Source: Mycolicibacterium goodii (GTDB taxonomy: Bacteria > Actinomycetota > Actinomycetes > Mycobacteriales > Mycobacteriaceae). From it: a stretch of 64,000 nucleotides of DNA. The position numbers and the translations under genes were made by a program. The notes below the pieces were generated by a model that had not been told where the DNA came from, ran no database searches, and saw only the letters and a program-made list of their open reading frames with translations. This document shows positions 39,101-47,873 of this stretch, piece by piece. Each line of letters starts with the position of its first letter. The first letter of the stretch is position 1. Location: positions 6,510,001 through 6,574,000 of the forward strand of contig NZ_CP092364.2 in NCBI RefSeq assembly GCF_022370755.2, written 5' to 3'.

Positions 39101-40434
39101 AGCGGCGGCAGCGCTTCCGAGTACAGCCACGCCTGCCACAGCGGCTGCAGCGATTCACTGGTGTAACCGGCGGCCAGACCGGTGAAATCGTCGGTGAACG
39201 CGGTACCGTGGCGGTGCCGGGCGGTCCAGTCCTGCAGCAGCGCAAAGAAACTCTTGTCGCCCAGCCGGTTGCGCAGCACGTGCAGGGTGAGGGCGCCGCG
39301 CTTGTAGATGCGGTCGTCGAACATGTCGCGCGGTCCTGGATCGGCAAGCAGCAGGTCCTGCGGCGACTGCCGCAACTTCTCGTGGTAGTGCTGTGCCCAC
39401 TCGGCCGCGCTGCGCCCTCCGCTGTTCTCCGACCACAACCATTCGGCGTAGCACGCGAACCCTTCGTGCAGCCAGATGTCGCGCCAGCGCCGCGCCGTCA
39501 CCGAGTTGCCGAACCACTGGTGCGCCAACTCGTGGGCGATGAGGCGTTCGGCGCCGCGGTTGCCGTCGCAGTGGTTGGCCCCGAAAATAGAGATGCCCTG
39601 CGCCTCAAGGGGGATCTCCAGATCGTCGTCGGTGACCACCACGGTGTAGCCGGTGCTCAGCGGGTACGGCCCGAACAACTTGGTGAACACCGTCATCATC
39701 TGCGGTTGCCGTTCGAAGTCGTGGTCGAACGTCGCGCGCAGCCGCGGCGGCAGCACGGCGTGCATCGGCACCGGAGTTTTCGCCATCCGGTGCGATTCGT
39801 ACATCCCGATCTGCAGCGTGATCAGGTATGTCGATGTCGGCTCGGCAAGCTCGTAGATCCACGAGGTGTGGCCCGCACGGACCTTGCGGGACACCAGTTC
39901 ACCGTTGGCGAGCGCGAAATAGGGGCTGTCGGTGCTGATCTGGATGCGGTAGGAGGCCTTGGCACTGGGATGGTCGTCGCACGGGAACCACGACGCCGCG
40001 CCGTTCGGCTGGCCCGCGACCAGCGCACCGTTGGTGAGCTCCTCGAAACCGACGTCACCCCAGAGGGTGTCGATGGGACGCGGGTTGCCGCTGTATCGCA
40101 CGGCGATCGTCATCGCGGCACCGGCGGGTAGGGCGGAAGGCAGCGTGATGTGCAGCTTCGCGCCCGAACACCGGAACTGCGCGGGCCTGCGCCCGTTCAC
40201 CGAGACCTTGCCGACCGTGAGGTTGTCGGACAGGTCGAGGGTGAAGGTGCGCAGCGCCGCCAGGGTCACCGCGGTGATCGTGGCGGTCCCGGCGAGCCGG
40301 TTGCTCGCCACCTTGTACTCGAGGTCGAGCTCGTACCGCGACACCCGGTAGCCGAAATTGCCGTTGCCCGGCAGGTAGGGGTCGATGACAGGCGGGTGCC
40401 CGGCCTTCTTGGTGACCTTCTTGAACCTCGTCAC
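39097..40434 (-). CDS. M1-family metallopeptidase (aminopeptidase N-like)
   Basis: A 445-residue zinc peptidase. HELAHQWFGN (HExxH zinc site, about residue 303) followed by WLHEGFACYAEWLW supplies the third ligand. The N-terminal beta-domain begins YLPGNGNFGYRVSRYELDLEY. The usual substrate-N-terminus motif GAMEN is replaced by LEAQG, common in shorter actinobacterial M1 proteins. The protein lacks the C-terminal HEAT-like domain, and no signal peptide is seen. GTG at 40434 overlaps the NRPS stop (GTGA). In this operon it could trim or degrade the NRPS product, or act on an unrelated peptide. Confidence 0.88.
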   Translation of the reverse strand: MTRFKKVTKKAGHPPVIDPYLPGNGNFGYRVSRYELDLEYKVASNRLAGTATITAVTLAALRTFTLDLSDNLTVGKVSVNGRRPAQFRCSGAKLHITLPSALPAGAAMTIAVRYSGNPRPIDTLWGDVGFEELTNGALVAGQPNGAASWFPCDDHPSAKASYRIQISTDSPYFALANGELVSRKVRAGHTSWIYELAEPTSTYLITLQIGMYESHRMAKTPVPMHAVLPPRLRATFDHDFERQPQMMTVFTKLFGPYPLSTGYTVVVTDDDLEIPLEAQGISIFGANHCDGNRGAERLIAHELAHQWFGNSVTARRWRDIWLHEGFACYAEWLWSENSGGRSAAEWAQHYHEKLRQSPQDLLLADPGPRDMFDDRIYKRGALTLHVLRNRLGDKSFFALLQDWTARHRHGTAFTDDFTGLAAGYTSESLQPLWQAWLYSEALPPL

Positions 40435-43400
40435 GCGGCGGGTTTCTCTGTCGTCTTGTTCTTGCCTGCCGACGCGCCGGCGCGCTTCTTGCCGAACATG
40501 TTCCACGGCGCGATCGGGTTGCCCTGCCAACGCATCGATGGCGGCACCTCGTCACCGCGCATCACGAGGGATCCAGGGCCCACCGTGGCGCCCGCACCCA
40601 GCCGTGCGGCGGGCAGCGCCACGCAGTGCGGTCCCAGCGTCGCCCCCTCTTCGAGGACGACACTGTCCATCCGCATTATGCGGTCGTGGAACAGGTGCGT
40701 CTGCACCACGCAGCCGCGGTTGACGGTGGCGCCGGTGCCGAGGCTCACCAGATCGGCCTCGGGCAGCCAGTAGGTCTCACACCACACCCCGCGGCCGATC
40801 GAGGCGCCCAGGGCGCGCAGCCACAGGTTCATCACCGGGGTGCCGGTCGCGGCACGCGCGAACCACGGCGCCGCGACAGTTTCGACGAATGTGTCCGACA
40901 CTTCGTTGCGCCACACGAACGAGGACCACAGCGGATGTTCGACGGCGCGAATCCGCCCGATCACCAACCACTTCGCGGCCACCGCGATGATCCCGGCCAG
41001 CGCGCCCGCGGCCAGGATCACGAGGCCGCTCGCGACCGTGGCCCACAGGTATCCGAAGCGCAGTACCAGGGCCTGCAGCGCGCCCAGCACCGCCACGCCG
41101 ATGCCGAAGGTGATGATCACCGGGACCACGCGGCACGTCTCGACCGCCGCGCGCATGGCCTTCAACCGCTGTGACGGATGGAAGGTCCGCAACACATCGG
41201 CCGCGGTGGCCTTGCGGCGCAACCGCACCGGTGGACTTCCGAGCCAGGACGAGCCGGCCTTGGCCTTGTGCGGCGTGGCCGACAGCACGGCCACCAGACC
41301 GTCGTCGGGCACCTTGCGACCGGGCTGTGTGATGCCCGAGTTGCCGAGGAACGCGCGCTTGCCGATGGTGGCCTTGGCGACGTGGATCCACCCACCGCCG
41401 AGTTCGTACGACGCCACCATGGTGTCGTCGGCCAGGAACGCACCGTCCTGCACCTCGGTGAACTTCGGGGTGAACAGGGCCGTCGAGATCTCGGTGCCCT
41501 GACCGACTTTCGCGCCGAGCAGCCGCAGCCACCACGGGGTCAGCAGGCTTGCGTAGACCGGGAACAGGTAGGTGCGCGCGGCATCCATGAGGCGTTCGGT
41601 GGCCCATAGCTGCCAGCCCACGCGGCTGCGCACCGGGTGGTAACCCTCGCTGAGCCCGATCGACAGCAACCGGACGCCTGCCACCGTGAGCGCGGCGTAG
41701 GCGAGCACCGCCACCAGCGTCGCCACCGGCGTCCACGCCAGCGCGGGCAGCAGCGCGTCGACCGGGGTCGCGGTGCCGCGGATGCCCCAGCCGATCACCG
41801 CGAGACCCGCGCCGAGCGCGACCAACGGAAGGCTGCCCAGCAGGATCGAGGTCACGCCGTACACCGCGACCCATACGGGAGCGCGCGGCGGCCGGTGGTC
41901 GGGCCACGGATGGCGCGCCTTACCGGATTTCACCGCGGGCGAGCCTTTCCAGTACTGGCCGTTCTTGACCTTTCCGGTCACGGCCGAACCCGGCGCCACG
42001 TCGGCGTTCTTGCCGACGGTCGCACCGGGCAGCAGCGTCGTGCGGGCCCCGATCGTGGCGTCGTTGCCGACGGTGACCGGACCGACGTGGAACAGGTCCC
42101 CGTCGATCCAGTGTCCGCTCAGGTCGACCTCAGGTTCGATCGAGCAGCGGTGGCCGAGCTTGGCCATCCCGGTCACCGGCGGTGCCGAGTGCAGGTCGAC
42201 ACCCTTGCCGACGCTGTTGCCGAGCGCGCGGGCGTAGTACACCATCCACGGTGCGCCCGCGAGGTTTTCGGCACCGCTGGCCTCGGCGAGCCGTTCGGCG
42301 AACCACACGCGCAGGTGCACCGCGCCGCCGCGACGGTACGTGCCGGGCTCAAGGCCGCTCAGCAGCATCCTGGCGAACAGCACGGCGATGCCCATGCGGC
42401 CCAGGGGTGTGATGAAAACTCCGAAGCCGGCCAACAGCAGCCACCAGTTGACCGCCTGCGCCCACGGCACGAGGTGCAACGTGGCCGCGATGTTGTTCAA
42501 CAGGCCCAGCCACACGACCCACTGCATTCCGGTGAGCGTCGCCAGCGGTACGGACAGCACCACCTGCGCGGCCTGTGTGATCCGCGAGGTCGGTGCGACG
42601 GTGCGGGTCTGCACCTGCGGCGGCGGGGAGAGTTCGTCGAGATAGCCTGCCAGCGAACCGAGCCGGGGATGGTCGTAGATGTCGGCGACGGTGACCTGCG
42701 GGTAGCGCCCGCGCATCGCGGCGACGAGTTGCGCCGCGGACAGTGAGCCCCCGCCGAGCGCGATGAAATCCGCCTCAGGGCCGTCGACCGTGGTACCGAG
42801 GACGTCACGCCACAGACCTGCGAGCCAGCCCGTGGTGCCGACGAGTTCGGGGACGTCCTGCTCGGCGTCACCCGGCGGCGGCCAGGGCAGCGCGTTGCGG
42901 TCCACCTTGCCTGACGTGCGGGTGGGCAGTTCGTCGAGCAGCACCAGGCGCGGAACCAATGCGGCGGGCAGGGTTTCGGCGAGCGCGGCGCGTGCGGCGG
43001 CCAGGTCGAAGGCCGGGTCACTGCTGGAGATGTAGCCGACCAGCAGCGGAGTGCCGCTGGCGGTCTTGCGGACCGCGGCCGCCCCCGCGCTGACGCCGGG
43101 CACGTTGACGAGTGCGGTGTCCACCTCACCGAGTTCGATGCGGCGGCCACCGACCTTCACCTGATCATCGGCACGGCCCTGGAAGTACAGGCCGTCGGCT
43201 TCCAGACGCACCAGATCCCCACTGCGGTATGCGCGGCTCCAGCCGAGGGTGGGCATGGCCGCGTACTTCTCGCGGTCCTTGTCGGGGTCGAGGTAGCGGG
43301 CCAGGCCCACACCGCCGATGACGAGTTCGCCGACCTCGCCGAGCCCGACCGGCCGGCCGTCGCGGTCGACGACGGCCAGATCCCAGCCGCTCAACGGCAG

Positions 43401-44366
43401 GCCGATGCTCACCGGTCCGAGCCCGTCGAGTTTCGCCGCGCAGGCCACCACGGTGGCCTCGGTGGGGCCGTAGGTGTTCCAGACCTCGCGACCATCCACT
43501 GCGAGACGGTGCGCGAGTTCGGGCGGGCAGGCCTCGCCGCCGAAGATCAGCAGCCGCACGGATTCGAGGGCCTCGGCCGGCCACAGCGCGGCCAGCGTCG
43601 GCACGGTGGACACCACGGTGATGTCGCGGCTCACCAGCCACGGCCCCAGGTCCATCCCGCTGCGTACCAGCGATCGCGGCGCCGGGACCAGGCATGCGCC
43701 GTGCCGCCAGGCCAGCCACATCTCCTCGCACGACGCGTCGAACGCCACCGACAGACCCGCGAGCACCCGGTCGCCGGGCCCGATCGGGTTGTCCTGCAGA
43801 AACATTCGCGCTTCGGCATCGACGAAGGCGGCGGCGCTGCGATGGGTCACCGCGACCCCCTTGGGGGTTCCGGTCGAACCCGAGGTGAAGATGATCCAGG
43901 CGTCGTCGCGGCCGAGCGGTGCGGCCGCGCGCCAGCCGCGCGACTGTCCGACACCGCGGATCAGGCCCCTTTCGGTGATCACGCCGACGACGCCGGCCTC
44001 GCCGAACACCAACTCGGCGCGTTCGTCGGGGTCGTCGGCGTCGACGGGCACGTAGGCCGCGCCGGCCGCCAGCACCGACAGGATCGCGACGTACAGGGCG
44101 TAACTGCCCGACGGCATCCGGATGCCGATGCGGTCGCCGCGTCCGATGCCGCGCGCGGCCAGCCACGCGACGCTCTCCTCGACGTCGGCGATCAGTTCGG
44201 CATAGGTGAGTTGCACCGTCCCGTCGTCGATCGCGGGTGCGTCGGGAAACCGGCGCGCGGTGTCGTTGAGGATGTCGATGAGCGTCCGCGGCGCAGGTGC
44301 CAGCGATGAGAGCAGGTACTGGGCGGGGATCTCGTGCCCCTCAACTGCGTCGTCCGTTGCTGTCAC
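40431..44366 (-). CDS. Pls-type single-module NRPS (poly-amino-acid synthetase-like)
   Basis: A 1311-residue membrane enzyme. Residues 30-500: adenylation domain (IIFTSGSTGTPKGVAVTH, YGPTEATV, YRSGDLVR, KVGGRRIELGEVD, and the catalytic lysine in RTSGKVDRN). Residues 510-590: carrier domain with the phosphopantetheine serine in LGGGSLSAAQ. After this come three membrane blocks (about 610-690, 850-930, 1120-1190). Each is followed by a left-handed beta-helix acyltransferase-like domain rich in hexapeptide repeats (VGNDATIGARTTLLPGATVG). This order and length match epsilon-poly-L-lysine synthetase (1319 residues), in which the tandem C-domains polymerise one amino acid. The amino acid used here is unknown. 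GTG start at 44366. Confidence 0.9.
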   Translation of the reverse strand: MTATDDAVEGHEIPAQYLLSSLAPAPRTLIDILNDTARRFPDAPAIDDGTVQLTYAELIADVEESVAWLAARGIGRGDRIGIRMPSGSYALYVAILSVLAAGAAYVPVDADDPDERAELVFGEAGVVGVITERGLIRGVGQSRGWRAAAPLGRDDAWIIFTSGSTGTPKGVAVTHRSAAAFVDAEARMFLQDNPIGPGDRVLAGLSVAFDASCEEMWLAWRHGACLVPAPRSLVRSGMDLGPWLVSRDITVVSTVPTLAALWPAEALESVRLLIFGGEACPPELAHRLAVDGREVWNTYGPTEATVVACAAKLDGLGPVSIGLPLSGWDLAVVDRDGRPVGLGEVGELVIGGVGLARYLDPDKDREKYAAMPTLGWSRAYRSGDLVRLEADGLYFQGRADDQVKVGGRRIELGEVDTALVNVPGVSAGAAAVRKTASGTPLLVGYISSSDPAFDLAAARAALAETLPAALVPRLVLLDELPTRTSGKVDRNALPWPPPGDAEQDVPELVGTTGWLAGLWRDVLGTTVDGPEADFIALGGGSLSAAQLVAAMRGRYPQVTVADIYDHPRLGSLAGYLDELSPPPQVQTRTVAPTSRITQAAQVVLSVPLATLTGMQWVVWLGLLNNIAATLHLVPWAQAVNWWLLLAGFGVFITPLGRMGIAVLFARMLLSGLEPGTYRRGGAVHLRVWFAERLAEASGAENLAGAPWMVYYARALGNSVGKGVDLHSAPPVTGMAKLGHRCSIEPEVDLSGHWIDGDLFHVGPVTVGNDATIGARTTLLPGATVGKNADVAPGSAVTGKVKNGQYWKGSPAVKSGKARHPWPDHRPPRAPVWVAVYGVTSILLGSLPLVALGAGLAVIGWGIRGTATPVDALLPALAWTPVATLVAVLAYAALTVAGVRLLSIGLSEGYHPVRSRVGWQLWATERLMDAARTYLFPVYASLLTPWWLRLLGAKVGQGTEISTALFTPKFTEVQDGAFLADDTMVASYELGGGWIHVAKATIGKRAFLGNSGITQPGRKVPDDGLVAVLSATPHKAKAGSSWLGSPPVRLRRKATAADVLRTFHPSQRLKAMRAAVETCRVVPVIITFGIGVAVLGALQALVLRFGYLWATVASGLVILAAGALAGIIAVAAKWLVIGRIRAVEHPLWSSFVWRNEVSDTFVETVAAPWFARAATGTPVMNLWLRALGASIGRGVWCETYWLPEADLVSLGTGATVNRGCVVQTHLFHDRIMRMDSVVLEEGATLGPHCVALPAARLGAGATVGPGSLVMRGDEVPPSMRWQGNPIAPWNMFGKKRAGASAGKNKTTEKPAA

Positions 44367-44460
44367 GAATACAAACTACTAAGCGGGTGGCGGGGCGGGT
44401 CGGAGACGACGCGGCGTGGCTGCTCGATTTCGGATCACGGTCACGATCAGGCAGACTTGT

Positions 44461-44590
44461 CGGCGGAGGGGAGTATTCCTTCGCTGCGGTGTCGTCATCA
44501 CGTCGGTCGCCATAGATCCGATCGGTGCCGTGGGCCGGTGCGTTGTGCCGGTGGAAGAGACCTCCGGCGTTGTTTGGCGACCGGAGGTAA
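44461..44590 (+). promoter_or_regulatory. yybP-ykoY (Mn2+) riboswitch controlling terC
   Basis: Conserved elements in order: GGAGGGGAGTA (44465-44475), GTCGTCA (44491-44497), CATAGATCCGATCGG in the second arm, and GGAAGAGACCTCCG (44553-44566). CCTCCGG (44561-44567) can pair with CGGAGG (44464-44469), closing the aptamer. Alternatively it pairs with CCGGAGG (44581-44587), which is the terC ribosome-binding site. These pairings exclude each other, so Mn2+ binding should free the ribosome site. The family is known to sense Mn2+ and to precede TerC-type genes. Confidence 0.88.
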
Positions 44591-44593
44591 TTG

Positions 44594-45571
44594 ATGCAGG
44601 TAACCCAGCTCGAGTGGATCATCACGCTCTCGGTGACGATCGCCGTACTGCTGTTCGACGTGGTCGTGATCGGGCGCCGTCCACACGAGCCCACGCGCCG
44701 TGAGACGGCGACGTACCTGTCGATCTACATCGGGCTCGCAGTCGCCTTCGGGCTGTGGACGTGGATCTACCACGGTCATCAGTACGGGGTGGAGTTCTTC
44801 GCGGGGTGGCTCACCGAGTACAGCCTGTCGGTGGACAACCTGTTCATCTTCTTGATCATCATGGCCAGCTTCAAGGTGCCGCGGATCTACCAGCAGCAGG
44901 CGCTGCTGGTCGGCATCATCCTGGCGCTCATCTTCCGTGGCATCTTCATCGCGCTGGGCGCGGTGGCCATCAACCAGTTCTCGTGGGTGTTCTACATCTT
45001 CGGCGCGTTCCTGGTGTACACCGCGATCAACCTGATCCGTGACACCGACCATGACGACGACGGCGACAACGCCGTGGTGCGGTTCGCGCGCAAGCACTTG
45101 CGGACCACCGACAAGTGGGACGGCCTGCGGCTGTGGATCCGCGACCCCGGCGCGGGTGGCGCGCGACTGATGACGCCGATGTTCCTGGTCATCGTCGCCC
45201 TCGGCACCACCGACCTGCTGTTCGCGCTCGACTCGATACCGGCGATCTACGGCCTCACGCAGGAGCCGTACCTGGTGTTCACCGCCAACGTGTTCGCGCT
45301 CATGGGGCTGCGGCAGCTGTACTTCCTGCTCGGAGACCTGCTCAAGCGGCTGGTGTACCTGTCGCAGGGCCTGGCGTTCATCCTGGCGTTCATCGGCGTG
45401 AAGCTGGTGTTGCATGCGCTGCACGAGAACGAGGTGCCGTTCATCAACGGTGGTGAACCTGTGCATGTGCCCGAGATCCCGACCCTGGCGAGCCTGGGTG
45501 TGATCATCGTCACGCTGCTCATCACGACCGCCGCGAGCCTGTACAAAACCCGGGTCCGCGACGCCCAGTGA
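44594..45571 (+). CDS. terC: TerC-family Mn2+ exporter
   Basis: A 325-residue inner-membrane protein with about nine helices. TerC signature acidic residues are in the first helix (VLLFDVVVIG), EYSLSVDNLFIFLIIM and LLFALDSIPAIYG. The family (Alx/MeeF/MeeY) exports manganese, partly to metallate exoenzymes. Expression should be switched by the riboswitch directly upstream, which pairs with its ribosome site GGAGGT; the ATG at 44594 is six bases beyond. Transcribed divergently from the Pls operon. Confidence 0.94.
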   Translation: MQVTQLEWIITLSVTIAVLLFDVVVIGRRPHEPTRRETATYLSIYIGLAVAFGLWTWIYHGHQYGVEFFAGWLTEYSLSVDNLFIFLIIMASFKVPRIYQQQALLVGIILALIFRGIFIALGAVAINQFSWVFYIFGAFLVYTAINLIRDTDHDDDGDNAVVRFARKHLRTTDKWDGLRLWIRDPGAGGARLMTPMFLVIVALGTTDLLFALDSIPAIYGLTQEPYLVFTANVFALMGLRQLYFLLGDLLKRLVYLSQGLAFILAFIGVKLVLHALHENEVPFINGGEPVHVPEIPTLASLGVIIVTLLITTAASLYKTRVRDAQ

Positions 45572-45671
45572 CGCCGAGTGTCGCCGGGTAACCGGTCAGG
45601 TAACAGGGCCCTTACATTCGCGCTGAGTGCAACCCTGCACGGATTCGGCGCCGCGGCATAGTCTGGCGGGC

Positions 45672-46100
45672 GTGCGGTTATTTGTGGCGGACGCCGATTC
45701 CTGGAGTGAACTGACCGACGGTGTGTCAGACGCCGCCCCGACGGTCCGGATATCGGCGCCGGACCTCGCGCAGGCCCGTCGTCAACGGTCGCGGATCAAG
45801 GCCGAGGACGACACGGTGGCGGTGATCCTGGACGTGACGGTGGCCGTGGCGGGCGATTTCCGTGCGGCCCGGCGCCTGCAGGTGGCGGCCGAGCACGCCG
45901 AGGGCCGCGAGGATCCCGCCGTCGTCCGGTACGTCGGCACCGCCGACGGTCTCGCGGGTCTGCTCGACGACATCGAATCGGCGGGGGTGGCCGACGGTGT
46001 GACCCTCATCCCGGCCGGCAGTGGTCAGAATCTGCGTGCGCTTGGCGCCGAGGTGCTGCACCGGCTGGAGCTGCGCGGCCAGGCCCGCCGCGCCTCCTGA
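45672..46100 (+). CDS. Small protein resembling the C terminus of a luciferase-like flavin monooxygenase
   Basis: A 142-residue protein from the GTG at 45672 (VRLFVADADSWSELTDGVSDA). The part VRYVGTADGLAGLLDDIESAGVADGVTLIPAG matches the end of LLM-class F420/FMN monooxygenases (typically YVGTPEQVADRL...GVDGFNLIP). It lacks the N-terminal and central barrel, so it cannot be a complete enzyme. It may be a standalone accessory domain or a decayed relic, although the frame is intact and codon use is normal. No coupled partner. Confidence 0.65.
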   Translation: MRLFVADADSWSELTDGVSDAAPTVRISAPDLAQARRQRSRIKAEDDTVAVILDVTVAVAGDFRAARRLQVAAEHAEGREDPAVVRYVGTADGLAGLLDDIESAGVADGVTLIPAGSGQNLRALGAEVLHRLELRGQARRAS

Positions 46101-46198
46101 CCGCCCTGCGGCGCGCACGGCGCCGAACATCGCACCGGCCGACGGCCTCTCACCACTGCGGCCGGTACTGATTCAAGTCGTGCATCAGTAAGCCGCAA

Positions 46199-46215
46199 AC
46201 TTGACTTGGACAAGT
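46199..46215. promoter_or_regulatory. Candidate operator before the glucarate/galactarate operon
   Basis: ACTTG-GA-CAAGT (46204-46215) is a 5-bp inverted repeat with a 2-bp centre. A further ACTTG at 46199-46203 repeats the left half. It lies 28 bp upstream of the aldehyde dehydrogenase ATG, where a promoter is expected. No regulator gene is adjacent; a GntR-type protein would suit the spacing. Confidence 0.4.
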
Positions 46216-46242
46216 ATTTATCGCCGGTCTTACGGTGCCACT

Positions 46243-47841
46243 ATGACATCCATGGTGCAGACGACAGACCTGACCGGGCAGATGTTGATCGCGGGTACGC
46301 CGGTGCGCGGCGCCGGCCGACAGATCCGGGCCATCGATCCGCAGACCGGGGCCGCCCTCGAACCCGCGTACGCCTACGGCGACGGCTCGCACGTCGAGGC
46401 CGCCTGCGCGGCCGCCGCCGGTGCGTTCGGCGCCTACCGCGGCGCGCCCATCGAGAACCGGGCCCGATTCCTCGAGACCATCGCGGACAACCTCGAATCG
46501 ATCCGCGAAGCGCTCGTCGAGCGTGCCCACGCCGAAAGTGGCCTGCCGGTACCGCGACTGACCGGTGAGGTCGGACGGACCGCGGGCCAGCTTAGGCTGT
46601 TCGCCGGCGTGCTGCGCGAGGGCAGCTGGAACCAGGCCCGCATCGACCCGGCGCTTCCGGATCGAGAACCGGCGCCGCGGCCGGACATCCGGCAACGCAG
46701 CGTGCCGCTCGGACCCGTGGCGGTGTTCGGGGCGAGCAATTTCCCGCTGGCGTTCTCTGTCGCCGGTGGTGACACCGCATCGGCCCTGGCCGCCGGGTGC
46801 CCGGTCGTGGTCAAGGCGCACGACGCCCATCCGGGCACCTCCGAACTCGTCGGGCGGGCGATCACACAGGCGGTGGCCGCCACCGGGATGCCCGCAGGCA
46901 CCTTCTCCCTGCTGTACGGGTACGGCCCGGACCTCGGCACGGCCCTGGTCACCGATCCGCGGATCAAGGCCGTCGGGTTCACCGGATCCCGCGGGGGCGG
47001 CATGGCGCTGGTGGCCGCGGCCGCCGCACGCCCCGAACCGATCCCGGTGTACGCCGAGATGAGCGCCGTCAACCCGGTGTTCCTGCTGTGCGGGGCGCTG
47101 GCCGCGCGGGCGGCCGATCTGGGCCGCGCGTTCGTCGGCTCACTGACCATGGGATCGGGACAGTTCTGCACCAACCCCGGCCTGGTGATCGCGGTCGAGG
47201 GCCCCGATCTCGACGTGTTCGTCGCCGCGGCCGCCGAGGCTGTCGCCGCCACGGCGCCCACCCCCATGCTGACCCCGGGCATCGCCGAGAACTTCCGCAC
47301 CGGTGTCGAGGCGCTGCGAAGCGACGCCGAACTCGTCGCGCGCGGCTCCGAGGAGAACGCACCCGCGGTGTCCTGCCGTGCCGCGCTGTTCCGCAGCGAC
47401 GCATCCGCGTTTCTGGCGTCCGAGGCCTTGCAGGCCGAGGTGTTCGGCGCCTCGGGCGTGATCGTCCGGTGCGCCGACGACGCCGAGATGCTGCGGGTCG
47501 CCTCGCAGCTCGAGGGCCAGTTGACCGCCACGATCCACGCCGAGGAGTCCGACCACGCCCAGGCCGGTGAGCTGCTCCCGATTCTCGAGCTGAAGGCGGG
47601 CCGAATCCTGTTCAACGGCTGGCCAACCGGCGTCGAGGTCGGCCACGCCATGGTGCACGGCGGACCGTTCCCGTCCACCTCGGACTCCCGCACCACCTCC
47701 GTCGGCGCCAGGGCGATCGAACGGTTCCTGCGCCCGGTCTGCTACCAGAACGCCCCGAAGTCATTGCTGCCAAGCGCTGTTGCCGACGGCAACCCGGACG
47801 GGTTGTGGCGCACCGTCGACGGCCGACTCACCAAAGACTGA
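46243..47841 (+). CDS. 2,5-dioxovalerate (2-oxoglutarate semialdehyde) dehydrogenase, NADP+
   Basis: A 532-residue aldehyde dehydrogenase oxidising 2-oxoglutarate semialdehyde to 2-oxoglutarate, the last step of this sugar-acid route. It belongs to the KGSADH/FatAldh branch: VAVFGASNFPLAFSVAGGDTASALAAGCPVVVKAH forms the cofactor region, EMSAVNPVF the general-base segment, and GSGQFCTNPG the nucleophile, Cys309. The ATG at 46243 opens the operon with the two following genes (32-bp and 10-bp gaps). Confidence 0.9.
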   Translation: MTSMVQTTDLTGQMLIAGTPVRGAGRQIRAIDPQTGAALEPAYAYGDGSHVEAACAAAAGAFGAYRGAPIENRARFLETIADNLESIREALVERAHAESGLPVPRLTGEVGRTAGQLRLFAGVLREGSWNQARIDPALPDREPAPRPDIRQRSVPLGPVAVFGASNFPLAFSVAGGDTASALAAGCPVVVKAHDAHPGTSELVGRAITQAVAATGMPAGTFSLLYGYGPDLGTALVTDPRIKAVGFTGSRGGGMALVAAAAARPEPIPVYAEMSAVNPVFLLCGALAARAADLGRAFVGSLTMGSGQFCTNPGLVIAVEGPDLDVFVAAAAEAVAATAPTPMLTPGIAENFRTGVEALRSDAELVARGSEENAPAVSCRAALFRSDASAFLASEALQAEVFGASGVIVRCADDAEMLRVASQLEGQLTATIHAEESDHAQAGELLPILELKAGRILFNGWPTGVEVGHAMVHGGPFPSTSDSRTTSVGARAIERFLRPVCYQNAPKSLLPSAVADGNPDGLWRTVDGRLTKD

Positions 47842-47873
47842 TCACCCACGTGCGAACCTCTAGGAGTAACACC

